Origin: Archangium primigenium
GTDB lineage: Bacteria > Myxococcota > Myxococcia > Myxococcales > Myxococcaceae
Length of the DNA stretch: 64,000 nucleotides
NCBI RefSeq assembly: GCF_016904885.1
Contig: NZ_JADWYI010000001.1
Location: forward strand, 4,464,001 to 4,528,000
Direction: 5' to 3'
The notes below the pieces were generated by a model. That model searched no databases, was not told the origin of the DNA, and worked only from the letters and a program-made list of their open reading frames with translations. Of the stretch, positions 51,595 through 60,233 are shown one piece after another (the first letter of the stretch is position 1; every line of letters begins with the position of its first letter). The translations under genes and the position numbers were made by a program.

Positions 51595-52730
51595 GTGATC
51601 TTCTGCTCGTTCTTGTCCCGGCCCGTGCCTTCACCGGTGCCGCGGCTGTTGGGCATGTCGGCCATGGCCTTCTTGCAGCCCATGAAGTGCTCGCCCCGGG
51701 CCTCGAAGATGTTCTTGTAGAGGGAGCGCGAATAGGTCTGGGTGTCACGGAAGGGCGCGGTGTCGAAGCAGCGCTGGTTCTTGTCGATGTCCGTGTCGTC
51801 CAGGCCGGGGATCTCCTGCAGGTTGTTGAGGCCGACGGACGCGGTGTGCTGATCCTTGTTGCAGCCGCGCGAGCCGCTGGGCGAGGGCTTGTAGTTGTGC
51901 GCCGTGACGAAGGTGCCGAAGAAGGCGGGGAAGGCGAAGTCGAACACCTTCGTGACGCGGTCCAGCTTGGTGTCCGCCAGAAAGTTGCCCGCGCCCAGGA
52001 ACTTCATGCGATCCACCTGCAGGGCGATGCCGTGCCGGGTGCCGCCCCCCTTGTGGTCGCCCGCGCGCTTGTCGCTCATCACCGCGTCACCGCCGTCCGG
52101 CAGGTGCCAGCCGTTGGCGATGAGCGTGTAGCGGTTCTTGATGGACATGTTGCGCAGGTCCCGCCCGCCCCAATTGTCCACCGTGTAGAAGCCGCCCTGC
52201 TCCTTCTGCAGGTAGCCGCGCGGCATCAGGTTGTTGGCGGAGAGCCTGCTGGTGAGCTCCACCTCCACCTGCCCCTTGGTGTTGAACTTGAAGTGATCCA
52301 ACAGGTAGTTCAGGGGCTGGCCGGCGCTGCCGCCCCCGCTGGTGACGGCGCTCAGGTCGATGCCCGCCACGGCCTGGTTGGTGACCTTCACCTCGGGCGC
52401 GGAGGCGCTCAGGAGCGTGCCGAACTTGCTGCCGACGTCGACCGAGTCGAGGTCGTCGAAGCGCGAGGTCGCCTCCTGCTTGGCGGAGTCCAGGGCGGTC
52501 TGGAAGGCCTGATCGTGGTTCGCGCTGCCGAAGTCGCTCAGCGTGTAGCTGCTCATCTCCCACGCGACGTAGCGGCTGGCTTCCTGGAGCTTGTACTTGG
52601 CCCGGATGATGTCGGTCAGATAGATGCTGAAGAAGAGGATGGACACCAGGATGGGCGCCACGAGCGCGAACTCGACCATGGCACCGCCGCGCTGGCGACG
52701 TCGGGTGCGATGAAGACCGAAGCGGAGCAT
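51585..52730 (-). CDS. TadE-type pseudopilin with large C-terminal domain
   Basis: A 381-residue protein from ATG 52730. A basic leader (FGLHRTRRRQRGG) is followed by the TadE motif GAMVEFALVAPILVSILFFSIYL (Glu at the fifth position, hydrophobic helix). After it comes a large exported domain of about 320 residues with four cysteines (RGCNKD, RCFDT, GCKKAM and the terminal ITCE). TadE proteins are usually 150-200 residues, so this is a long member. It sits after the TadG-type gene and before exported proteins in an operon with tight overlaps. It is processed by a prepilin peptidase that must be encoded elsewhere. Confidence 0.88.
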   Translation of the reverse strand: MLRFGLHRTRRRQRGGAMVEFALVAPILVSILFFSIYLTDIIRAKYKLQEASRYVAWEMSSYTLSDFGSANHDQAFQTALDSAKQEATSRFDDLDSVDVGSKFGTLLSASAPEVKVTNQAVAGIDLSAVTSGGGSAGQPLNYLLDHFKFNTKGQVEVELTSRLSANNLMPRGYLQKEQGGFYTVDNWGGRDLRNMSIKNRYTLIANGWHLPDGGDAVMSDKRAGDHKGGGTRHGIALQVDRMKFLGAGNFLADTKLDRVTKVFDFAFPAFFGTFVTAHNYKPSPSGSRGCNKDQHTASVGLNNLQEIPGLDDTDIDKNQRCFDTAPFRDTQTYSRSLYKNIFEARGEHFMGCKKAMADMPNSRGTGEGTGRDKNEQKITCE

Positions 52731-52738
52731 GGCGGGCC

Positions 52739-54754
52739 TTAGTGGGTGATGATCTTGGCGGGCGCGTCCTTGACCGCGGCCGGCAGGGCATTGGAGATCT
52801 GGTTGATGAGCGGCAGGGAGTTCTTGCCCTGCCACACGGCCGCGAGACGAGGCCGCCAGTAGGGGTTGAAGAAGTTGGGCTGCTCGGCCCAGTTGCCCGG
52901 CCGGTGGTAGTACGTCTGGCCGCGCGAGATGACGTTCATGCCCTCGGCGAACCCCAAGAACTTCTTGCGATCGTTGTCCAGGTCCAGCGTCTCCGTGCCG
53001 GCGGCGCCCAGCGAGAAGGAGACCTTGCCCGTGGAGTTGAGCAGGCCCGGGCTGTTGTGGGTGGCCCCGGTGGCGTCGGCCTGGGTGTTGTGCAACTGCT
53101 GGGTGTTCTTGTTGAGCATCACCCAGGTGGAGGGCTGATTGAAGTCGTGCTCGCGCGAGGCCATGTTGCCGGTGCTGGCCTTGGCGAAGGCCCCCACGGC
53201 GCAGTCGTTGGCGTAGTCACCCGGCTCGAAGTGGGGGAACGGGACGATGCCCTCCCAGGGGTGGTTGTTGTCGTTCTTGTCGATGTGCGTGTTGGCCACG
53301 AACACGTCGATCTTCGGGAAGCACAACGAGCCGATGCCCGGCAGGGGGCAGAAGTCGAACTGGTACATGCCCACGTCCTTGTCGGGCTTCTTCTTGGCCT
53401 CTCCCGGGAACACGACCCGCCAGTGGATGCCCTTGTTGCGGTAGTCGCCGCGGCTCATGGCCCAGATGCTCGTCTTGAGCGTGCTGTCGCGATCCTCGCG
53501 CGGGTCTCCATAGCACTTGCGCCAGGTGCGCTTGTCCAGGAGCCCGGGGTACTGGGGGCAGCTGAACGGATTCTTGATGGCGCCGGCCAGCGAGGAGGGT
53601 CCCAGCTTGATGTAGTACGGATCGTCCGAGGCCAACACGTCACCCTGGGCGATCATGCCCATGGGCTTGTCGGGCAGGTCCCGGTGCTCGCGGATCTTGT
53701 TCCAGCCCTTGGCCTTCGACTTGCTCGTGCCCTCGTTGATGTCGCCGTAGCCGAGCCGGTAGGTGAGAAAGCGCGTCTGGCCCCACTTGGGGATCGCGTC
53801 GAGCAGGATCTCGATGGGCTTGAGCCAGTCCGGGATGGGCAGCAGCTTGCCCAGGCGCCGGTCGGTGACGAGCGTCTCCGGGCAGAGGCTGACGTCGCCC
53901 TTGTTGCAGGCGTAGCGGGTGGCGTTGGTGATGCCGCCCATGACGCGCTTGGCGCGCGCCACCTTGTCGTCCTCGTTGCGCGCCGCGGGGTCGAGCGCGC
54001 TCATGGGGTTGGCGGGACTCAGCGGCTTGCCGTTGGCTTCGTCGTAGTGGGACCGGCTGTAGAGGCACTGGTTGATGAGCCCGGTGATGGCCTGCGACGC
54101 CTTGGAGTTCACGTTGGGATCATTGGCCTGGATGATGGCGTTGGAGGTGCCGAGCACATAGGTGGAGGTGGACAACATCACCGCGGTGGCCGCCCCCGCC
54201 ATCACCGAATTGAGCACCCGGTGCGCCGGGATGATCACCCTGCCGATCATCTGGTCGGCGAAGTCCAGGATGGGCTTGAGCACCAGCAGCATGCCCTTGA
54301 GCACCGAGACGATGGCATCCAGGGCCTTCATGACCACGCCCACGTAGGGCAGGTTGTCGAGCACGGCGCAGACGACCGGCCAGATGACCCCGCTGCGGCT
54401 GTCCTTGGGGAAGCACGGCCCGATGGTGCGGATGAACCCGTAGATGTCCGTGAGGAAGGCCTGCACGGAGAACAGGAACGAGTCCGTGGACTGCCAGATC
54501 ATCGCCGACACGTAGTGCGACACCTGGGTGCGGTTGGTGAAGGCGTAGAAGTTGAAGGCGCGCGCCTCCATGGCGGCCGTGGAGTAGGCCGCCGCGTCCG
54601 CCGTGTTCTGCAGGCGGATGCGCTCGTGCACGCTGTGCCCGATGTTGACCGTGGTCATGAGCGCGATGCTCAGGATGAACATCAGGAGACAGGCGAGGAC
54701 GAGGGCCTGGCCTTCCTGGCGCCGAAGGCCGCGTCGCAATGCGCGAGTCACCAT
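52739..54754 (-). CDS. TadG-type pilus assembly protein (Tad_N)
   Basis: A 671-residue protein. The N-terminus RRQEGQALVLACLLMFILSIALMTTVNIGHSVHERIRLQNTADAAAYSTAA is the Tad_N motif, with a transmembrane helix and the Q-N-x-A-D-A-A-A-Y-S/A signature of TadG. Unlike TadE/Flp, position +5 lacks Glu (QALVL). The rest is a large exported domain with several cysteines (GPCFPKD, VVCAVLDNL, NQCLYSRS, YACNKGDVSLCPE, CPQYPG, KCYGD, FDFCPLPGIGSLCFP, NDCAVG), unusual for a TadG vWA protein; no clear MIDAS is visible. It lies nine bases upstream of the long TadE-type gene. Confidence 0.88.
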   Translation of the reverse strand: MVTRALRRGLRRQEGQALVLACLLMFILSIALMTTVNIGHSVHERIRLQNTADAAAYSTAAMEARAFNFYAFTNRTQVSHYVSAMIWQSTDSFLFSVQAFLTDIYGFIRTIGPCFPKDSRSGVIWPVVCAVLDNLPYVGVVMKALDAIVSVLKGMLLVLKPILDFADQMIGRVIIPAHRVLNSVMAGAATAVMLSTSTYVLGTSNAIIQANDPNVNSKASQAITGLINQCLYSRSHYDEANGKPLSPANPMSALDPAARNEDDKVARAKRVMGGITNATRYACNKGDVSLCPETLVTDRRLGKLLPIPDWLKPIEILLDAIPKWGQTRFLTYRLGYGDINEGTSKSKAKGWNKIREHRDLPDKPMGMIAQGDVLASDDPYYIKLGPSSLAGAIKNPFSCPQYPGLLDKRTWRKCYGDPREDRDSTLKTSIWAMSRGDYRNKGIHWRVVFPGEAKKKPDKDVGMYQFDFCPLPGIGSLCFPKIDVFVANTHIDKNDNNHPWEGIVPFPHFEPGDYANDCAVGAFAKASTGNMASREHDFNQPSTWVMLNKNTQQLHNTQADATGATHNSPGLLNSTGKVSFSLGAAGTETLDLDNDRKKFLGFAEGMNVISRGQTYYHRPGNWAEQPNFFNPYWRPRLAAVWQGKNSLPLINQISNALPAAVKDAPAKIITH

Positions 54755-54755
54755 G

Positions 54756-55733
54756 TTACAGGCCCCAATCCGGGTTCAGGTGCATCAACCACTTGTAGTA
54801 GAAGTTGGACTGCATCCGCATGCTGTACGTCGCCGTCAGCGGGATGAAGTAGCGCTTGCCGATGACGCTCGAGAGCAGCGGGATGCTGCCGGTGGCCAGG
54901 CCCCAGAGCACCGTCATCTCCAGGCGGTAGAGCGTGTTGTAGCCGCGCTCGTGCGCGAGCCCCCGCACCGGCGCCATGGCCACCTGGTTCATGCCGCCCT
55001 GCTGGTTGGTCATGCTCACCCGGGTGTTGAGCGTGGGCTTGTAGATGGCGCCGCCGAGCGACACACCGGCGTTGGCCGCCCACCACGCGGTGAAGATGAT
55101 CCAGTTGGCGAAGGGCACCCGCAGCTCGTACCAGTAGCGCACGCGGATGCTCAGCACGGTGGCCTTGCGGTAGACCTCCTCGCCATTGTCCGGCAGGGGG
55201 AGGTTGAAGAACTTGGCGATCTTCGACTCGAGCTCCGGCACCTCGGGGTAGGTGTCCGGGCCGTCGAAGTCCAGCTCCTTCCAGTTGTGGCCCGAGCGCA
55301 GCTTCCACACGCTCTGGATGGGCGAGTACCAGGAGGGGCTCACCGTATCGACGCGCACCTGGCCGAAGAGGTTGGAGCCGTTGACCGTGGCGGGCACCAC
55401 CGAGTTCTTGTTCGGCCAGGCCAGCAGCTGCATCGCCTGGTCGTAGGCCTGGGCGATCGCCCACGTCTTGCCCAGGTTGAGGATGTCGTCCGTGCGCCCC
55501 ATGGTGGGCAGCAGCGCCACGATGGCCGCGTCGTGCATGCGCTCGTTGTTGCCGTTCCACACGATGCCGGTGCGGGCCGCGGAGTACGCCGCGTACTCCG
55601 TCATCAGCTTCGCCTGTTGCATCATCGTGAGCTGGATGAGCCCCAGGCCGAGGAACACCATCAACGGAAGGACCAGCGCCGACTCGACCGCTGCTTGGCC
55701 AGATTGCCGGGGCGGGGGGGGATGTTCACTCAT
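54756..55733 (-). CDS. TadE-type pseudopilin
   Basis: A 325-residue protein from ATG 55733, preceded by a strong GGAGG. The prepilin-like motif is PRQSGQAAVESALVLPLMVFLGLGLIQLTMMQQAKL, with Glu at +5 and a hydrophobic helix, then the TadE-typical AAYSAARTGIV. The exported part has no cysteine but several aromatic clusters (WYSPIQSVWKLRSGHNWKELDF, IIFTAWWAANAG). It is the first gene of the leftward Tad-type operon and lies divergent from cpaB by 278 bases. The stop is followed one base later by the TadG-type start. Confidence 0.9.
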   Translation of the reverse strand: MSEHPPPPRQSGQAAVESALVLPLMVFLGLGLIQLTMMQQAKLMTEYAAYSAARTGIVWNGNNERMHDAAIVALLPTMGRTDDILNLGKTWAIAQAYDQAMQLLAWPNKNSVVPATVNGSNLFGQVRVDTVSPSWYSPIQSVWKLRSGHNWKELDFDGPDTYPEVPELESKIAKFFNLPLPDNGEEVYRKATVLSIRVRYWYELRVPFANWIIFTAWWAANAGVSLGGAIYKPTLNTRVSMTNQQGGMNQVAMAPVRGLAHERGYNTLYRLEMTVLWGLATGSIPLLSSVIGKRYFIPLTATYSMRMQSNFYYKWLMHLNPDWGL

Positions 55734-55879
55734 GGATACCTCCATGTAGCGACATCCCTCGGAAAGAGGGTATCGGTCAGGTGGACGCCGCCGGGAGAGG
55801 GAGCCGCATCCTGCCCTCATCCGAGGGGGCACGACAAGACGTCACTCGGAAGCAAGCTGCCAACCACGGCGGCATGACT

Positions 55880-55907
55880 TTGACACTTTCCCTGACTACT
55901 GGATAAC
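55880..55907 (+). promoter_or_regulatory. sigma-70 promoter of the cpaB-tadB-tadC operon
   Basis: TTGACA (55880-55885), a 16-base spacer and GATAAC (55902-55907, ATAA of the -10 matched). Transcription would start near 55914, with a leader of about 98 bases before ATG 56012. It is among the best housekeeping promoter matches in the window. Confidence 0.6.
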
Positions 55908-56011
55908 ATCACGGGCCGCTGGTGCCCCGGGCCCCCAGCTTGCAGCGCCGTCCTGCACATCCAGCCTTCCGCGCCCCGGGCGCCCCCCATTCCGTTGGAG
56001 GTCCTCGAGAC

Positions 56012-56827
56012 ATGTTGAAGGGCAAGACTCCTCTTTTCATCGCATTGGGCCTGGGCCTGCTTGCCGGACTCATCGCGTGGTCCGCGATCAAGAAGAAGGA
56101 AGCCGATGTGCGCAGGGGCTGGAACCTGGTGCCAGTGGTCGTGGCCACCCAGGACATCCCCGAGGGTACGGTCATCACCTTCGACATGATCAGCCAGCGA
56201 CAGGTCCCCGAGCAGTTCGTGACGTCCTCGGTGGTCAAGCCCGACTCGGCCAACTACGTGGTGGGCCAGAAGGTGCTGGTGGCGCTGCAGACGGGTGACG
56301 CGCTGCTCTGGAGCCAGTTCGAGACGACCAAGGCCGCCGAGCGCCTGTCCACCAAGGTGCAGAAGAAGGTCCGCGCGGTCGCCATCGAGGCGCGCAACAC
56401 CACGTCCGTGGGCGGCTGGGTGCGCCCCAACGATCACGTGGACGTGATCGGCACCTTCCGCGACCCGCAGACGGACGAGAACGTGGCGGTGACGCTCCTG
56501 CAGAACGTCATCGTGCTGGCCACCGGCAAGGTGACGGGCACCACCAACGTCAACCTCATCCCGGAGAACCAGCGCGAGTACAACAACATCACGCTCATGG
56601 TCATCCCCGAGGAGGCGGAGATCCTCACCCTGGCCGCGGAGCTCGGCAGCCTCACGCTGTCGCTGCGCAACGAGGACGACGTGGACATGATCGAGGAGCG
56701 GGGTCGCGCCACCATCACCACGCTGCTGTCGGGTGAGCGCACGCGCGTGCTCGAGGCCAAGCGCCGCGAGATCATCCAGATCATCAAGGGCAACCCGACC
56801 GAGAAGAGCGCGGCGTCGTCGCCTTGA
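56012..56827 (+). CDS. cpaB: Flp pilus assembly protein CpaB/RcpC
   Basis: A 271-residue inner-membrane/periplasmic protein. A signal-anchor helix (TPLFIALGLGLLAGLIAWSAI) leads to a SAF/beta-clip domain: LVPVVVATQDIPEGTVITFDMISQRQVPEQFV, then the RcpC-like domain VRAVAIEARNTTSVGGWVRPNDHVDVIGTFRDPQTDENVAVTLLQNVIVLA. CpaB/RcpC helps gate or stabilise the secretin of the Tad pilus. The start at 56012 follows TTGGAGG. Downstream, tadB and tadC are in the same direction. A secretin gene (cpaC/rcpA), usually next to cpaB, is absent, as are the ATPase genes. Confidence 0.94.
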   Translation: MLKGKTPLFIALGLGLLAGLIAWSAIKKKEADVRRGWNLVPVVVATQDIPEGTVITFDMISQRQVPEQFVTSSVVKPDSANYVVGQKVLVALQTGDALLWSQFETTKAAERLSTKVQKKVRAVAIEARNTTSVGGWVRPNDHVDVIGTFRDPQTDENVAVTLLQNVIVLATGKVTGTTNVNLIPENQREYNNITLMVIPEEAEILTLAAELGSLTLSLRNEDDVDMIEERGRATITTLLSGERTRVLEAKRREIIQIIKGNPTEKSAASSP

Positions 56828-56877
56828 GCGCGTCCGCGTCGTTGTCCTTCCCCCGCCGCTGAAGGAAGTCCTCGCCC

Positions 56878-57723
56878 ATGTTGGCCGGAATCGTCCTCCT
56901 CCTCGTCACCGGATCGGTCTTCTTCTTCAGCTTGGTGATCTTCACCGTGCTGGCGAAGGCCTACGAGCAGTACCAGGAGCGCTACGTCGTCAAGTCGATG
57001 AACGACTTGAGCGACATGTTCCTCTTCATCGATGCCCGTCAGTTGCTGGTGCTCAACATCGCCAGCATGTGTTTGTTGGGCATCCTGTCGTACATCATCT
57101 TCAACCCCATCCTGTGCGTGCTCAGCACGATCTTCGGCTTCTTCCTGCCGATCATCCTGGTGAAGCACTACCGCAAGCGCCGCATCAAGAAGTTCAACGT
57201 GCAGTTGGTGGACGCGCTGCAGGCCATGGCCAACGCCTTCAAGGCCGGTCTCACGTTCCCCCAGGCCATCGAGCACGTGGCGCGTGAGGCACAGCCGCCC
57301 CTGTCGCAGGAGTTCGGGCTGTTCGTGAAGGAAGTGAAGCTCGGCGTGCCGCTGGAAGAGGCCCTCATCAACATGGGCCGCCGCGTGGGCAGTGACGACC
57401 TGGAACTGGTCGTGGTGGCCACGAACATCGCCCGGCAGCTGGGCGGCAACATGGCGGAGATGTTCGAGACCATCTCCAGCGTCATCCGCGAGCGCTTCCG
57501 GCTCGAGGGCAAGATCGACGCGCTCACCTCCCAGGGCAAGCTGCAGGGCTGGGTGGTGGCGGCCATGCCGGCCATCCTCGGCCTCGTGCTCAACTACATG
57601 CGCCCCGACCTGATGGAGCCCATGATGGACCACTGGTTCGGCTACGTGCTCGTCACCGTGATCGCCATCATGGAGCTGTTGGGCATCTTCATCATCCGGC
57701 GCATCGTCAACATCGACATCTGA
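56878..57723 (+). CDS. tadB: Tad-type inner-membrane platform protein TadB
   Basis: A 281-residue type II secretion system F-family protein. Two N-terminal transmembrane helices (LAGIVLLLVTGSVFFFSLVIFTVLA and MCLLGILSYIIFNPILCVLSTIFGFFLPIILV) and two C-terminal ones (VVAAMPAILGLVLNYM, YVLVTVIAIMELLGIFIIRRIV) flank a cytosolic T2SSF domain with QLVDALQAMANAFKAGLTFPQAIEHVAREAQPPLSQEFGLFVKEVKLGVPLEEALINMGRRV and LVVVATNIARQLGGNMAEMFETIS. It forms the platform that the TadA ATPase turns, with TadC. It lies 50 bases after cpaB and nine before tadC. Confidence 0.94.
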   Translation: MLAGIVLLLVTGSVFFFSLVIFTVLAKAYEQYQERYVVKSMNDLSDMFLFIDARQLLVLNIASMCLLGILSYIIFNPILCVLSTIFGFFLPIILVKHYRKRRIKKFNVQLVDALQAMANAFKAGLTFPQAIEHVAREAQPPLSQEFGLFVKEVKLGVPLEEALINMGRRVGSDDLELVVVATNIARQLGGNMAEMFETISSVIRERFRLEGKIDALTSQGKLQGWVVAAMPAILGLVLNYMRPDLMEPMMDHWFGYVLVTVIAIMELLGIFIIRRIVNIDI

Positions 57724-57732
57724 GGACACTCC

Positions 57733-58629
57733 GTGAGCGACATCCTGACGGAAACGTTGATGGGAGGCTCGGCGCTGATGGTCGTGGCGTCGGTGGGCTT
57801 CTTCGGCTTCGGCATCTACCAGAACTACTTCTCCCAGTTCGTGGCCGAGGTGCAGGACGAGTCGGCCGGTGGCATGTCGGGCATGGGCTCGGTGGCCATC
57901 CGCAAGCTGGGCGCCATGAACCGCCGCATCATGTGGCCGGGCTACGAGTCCAAGATGCGCCGCAAGCTCATCAAGGCGGGTGAGCCCCAGGCGTTCAAGC
58001 CCGAGGACATCATGGCCCTCCAGGAGGTCTCCTCGGTGGTCGGCCTGCTGATGGGCCTCATCCTGGTGAACTTCGTGGGGGAGAACCTGGCCTGGTCGCT
58101 GCTGTTCGCGCTCTTCGGCATGTACTACCCGCTTATCTGGGTGAACGACCAGGTGAAGAAGCGCCACCTGCAGATCTCCCGCGCGCTGCCCTACAGCCTG
58201 GACCTGCTGACGCTGTCGGTGGAAGCCGGTCTGGACTTCACGGGCGCGCTGGCCAAGGTGGTGGAGAAGGGCAAGGTGGGCCCGCTGCGCGAGGAGTTCC
58301 AGATCGTCCTCAAGCAGCTCAAGATGGGCAAGACGCGCGAGGAGTGCCTCAAGGCGATGATCGCCCGTGTGGATCTGCCGTCGCTCACCACGTTCGTCAC
58401 CGCGCTCGTGCAGGCGGACAAGATGGGCACCAGCCTGGGCAAGGTGCTGCGCATCCAGTCCACCCAGTTGCGCATCGACCGCACCCAGCGCGCCGAGAAG
58501 CTGGCGGGTGAGGCCCCGGTGAAGATGCTCTTCCCGCTCATCGCGTGCATCTTCCCCACAGTGTTCCTGGTGCTCTTCGGGCCGATCGTGTTCCAGTTCA
58601 TGTTCGGCGACATCACCGCCTCCGCGTAG
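57733..58629 (+). CDS. tadC: Tad-type inner-membrane platform protein TadC
   Basis: A 298-residue T2SSF-family protein starting at GTG 57733. One N-terminal helix (GSALMVVASVGFFGFGIYQNYF), two central (VVGLLMGLILVNFVGENLAWSLLFALFGMYYPLIWV) and one C-terminal (MLFPLIACIFPTVFLVLFGPIVFQFMF) surround a T2SSF cytosolic domain: RALPYSLDLLTLSVEAGLDFTGALAKVVEKGKVGPLREEFQIVLKQLKMGKTREECLKAMIARVDLPSLTTFVTALVQADKMGTSLGKVLRIQS. It pairs with TadB. The next gene begins 88 bases downstream past a hairpin with a T-tract. Confidence 0.94.
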   Translation: MSDILTETLMGGSALMVVASVGFFGFGIYQNYFSQFVAEVQDESAGGMSGMGSVAIRKLGAMNRRIMWPGYESKMRRKLIKAGEPQAFKPEDIMALQEVSSVVGLLMGLILVNFVGENLAWSLLFALFGMYYPLIWVNDQVKKRHLQISRALPYSLDLLTLSVEAGLDFTGALAKVVEKGKVGPLREEFQIVLKQLKMGKTREECLKAMIARVDLPSLTTFVTALVQADKMGTSLGKVLRIQSTQLRIDRTQRAEKLAGEAPVKMLFPLIACIFPTVFLVLFGPIVFQFMFGDITASA

Positions 58630-58665
58630 GCGCACGCCGGACACGCGCATCATCGTCAAGGGACT

Positions 58666-58705
58666 CACGTGGGACGTCGCTCCCACGTGGGCTCCGTTTT
58701 TTTTT
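58666..58705 (+). terminator. hairpin with T-tract between tadC and the next gene
   Basis: CACGTGGGA/TCCCACGTG is a perfect nine-base stem around a six-base loop (58666-58689), with a run of nine T at 58697-58705 after a seven-base gap. It ends 12 bases before the ATG at 58718. It may terminate part of the tad transcript, acting as an attenuator, or be a leader structure next to the ribosome site. Confidence 0.55.
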
Positions 58706-58717
58706 CCAGGGCCGGCC

Positions 58718-60196
58718 ATGAGCGAGAAAGACACCAAGCTACCCCCGCGTCGGGGTGGTCGTCAGGAAGCCCCGTCGGTGATGGGCACCGACGACGACAT
58801 GCTGGCGCCTTCCTCGGACCCCGATTCGATTCCACCCGAGTCCGAGTCCGCGGGCAGGTCCGAGCGGACGGCCGTGTTCCGGGCCCCGGCGCACGGGGAG
58901 CGTCCGTCCTCCGAGGACGAGCCGCCCGCGTCGGAGGCCACCGTCATCCGCATGGCGCCCGAGCGCCCCCCGCCCAAGGCCGAGCCGCCCGCGTCGGAGG
59001 CCACCGTCATCCGCATGGCGCCCGAGCGCCCGCCGTCCAAGGCCACGCCCAAGGTGCCCGCGCGTCCCTCGCGCTCCACGGAGTCCGTGCACGACAAGGA
59101 GACGCTGCCTCCGGGGAGCGCGGCGCTGGCCCGCTCCGGGCCTCGTGCCCCCGTCAAGGCGGCCAAGCCCGCGTCGTCGGCCCCCGTGAAGGCCTCGGCC
59201 AGCGGGCGGGCCCTGGCCTCGCGGCCCTCCGCTCCGGACGCGGGCTCCGCCCTGTCCGCTTCCGACAAGGCCCGCCGCCGCCGCGAGGCGGGCGAGACGC
59301 TGGGCGGTCAGTTGTCGCTGTGGTGGGGCGACATGTCCGCCAAGGGCAAGAGCATCGTGGGCCTGCTGGTCGGAGGCCTGCTGGTGGGCATGCTCGCGGC
59401 GCTGGTCATCGTCTTCAAGCCGAAGATCGAGCAGCGCTTCAAGGGAGACGAGCCCGTGGACCTCACGGTCAAGGTCCTCAAGGACTCCTTCGGTCTGGGC
59501 GAGGGCGTGGATTGGAACCAGCCCAACGAGAAGGAGTTCACGTTCGACTTCGTGTCTCCCACGCGCGCTGTGGCGGTCATCCGCTACCACGCGAGCGGCA
59601 TCTCCAAGGACGAGGTGTCCATCGCGGTCAACGCGGTGAACGTGGGCTGGGTGCCTCCGGATACCGTCAACACCGCCGAGCGCGAGGTGCAGCTCATCCT
59701 CACCCCCGGCATGCTCAAGCGGGGCGAGGGCAACCGGGTCCTCTTCGACAACGTGCGCAACCCCCCCGGCGAGGACAGCTGGCGCATCTGGAACCTGCGC
59801 ATCGAGGTCATCCCCGTGCCCAACCTGCCGCCCCAGGAGCTCCTGGAGGCCGCGCGGACCACCGCCCGTCGGGCCCGCAGCTACTATGACCGCCGGGTCG
59901 TGGGACCGGAGAACCTGCTGCTCGCCTGGGAGAACTACCGCTCGGCGTGGATCACCCTCGAGGCCCTGGACGAGAAGCCCGACCTCTACGATGACGTCCG
60001 CCACATGCTCGCCGAGATCTCGGTGGAGCTGGACCGCAAGTGCGGACAGTTGTTGCTGGATTTCCAACGGAACATCCAGTTCAAGGACATGACGCGGGCG
60101 GCCCTGGTATTGGAGGACATCAACCGGACCTTCCCCACGCCCTCCCATCGCTGCCACAATCTGTCGATCGAGAAAGCCAACCAATACGAGCTCTAG
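58718..60196 (+). CDS. one-pass membrane protein with disordered repeat-bearing N-terminus, unknown function
   Basis: A 492-residue protein. The cytosolic N-terminus (about 205 residues) is disordered, rich in Pro, Ser, Ala and Arg, and carries a perfect-looking 21-residue tandem repeat. A transmembrane helix (IVGLLVGGLLVGMLAALVIVF, about 211-231) leads to a periplasmic part: VDLTVKVLKDSFGLGEGVDW, a beta-domain AVAVIRYHASGISKDEVSIAVNAVNVGWVP, and a helical end (LLAWENYRSAWITLEALDEKPDLYDDVRHMLAEISVEL). I know no family with this full layout. It follows tadC and precedes the FHA protein, which has a matching design; both may be parts of the Tad-linked envelope complex. Confidence 0.82.
   Translation: MSEKDTKLPPRRGGRQEAPSVMGTDDDMLAPSSDPDSIPPESESAGRSERTAVFRAPAHGERPSSEDEPPASEATVIRMAPERPPPKAEPPASEATVIRMAPERPPSKATPKVPARPSRSTESVHDKETLPPGSAALARSGPRAPVKAAKPASSAPVKASASGRALASRPSAPDAGSALSASDKARRRREAGETLGGQLSLWWGDMSAKGKSIVGLLVGGLLVGMLAALVIVFKPKIEQRFKGDEPVDLTVKVLKDSFGLGEGVDWNQPNEKEFTFDFVSPTRAVAVIRYHASGISKDEVSIAVNAVNVGWVPPDTVNTAEREVQLILTPGMLKRGEGNRVLFDNVRNPPGEDSWRIWNLRIEVIPVPNLPPQELLEAARTTARRARSYYDRRVVGPENLLLAWENYRSAWITLEALDEKPDLYDDVRHMLAEISVELDRKCGQLLLDFQRNIQFKDMTRAALVLEDINRTFPTPSHRCHNLSIEKANQYEL
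58919..59044 (+). repeat. 63-base tandem repeat in the membrane protein gene
   Basis: Two near-identical direct copies (58919-58981 and 58982-59044) encode Glu-Pro-Pro-Ala-Ser-Glu-Ala-Thr-Val-Ile-Arg-Met-Ala-Pro-Glu-Arg-Pro-Pro-x-Lys-Ala twice. The copies differ at about one codon, pointing to a recent duplication. The ATVIRMAPER core resembles a phospho-Thr recognition or FHA-binding motif. Confidence 0.9.
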
Positions 60197-60233
60197 GCTC
60201 GTCTTCGTTGCTTCACTGAAGTGGTGACCCCCC

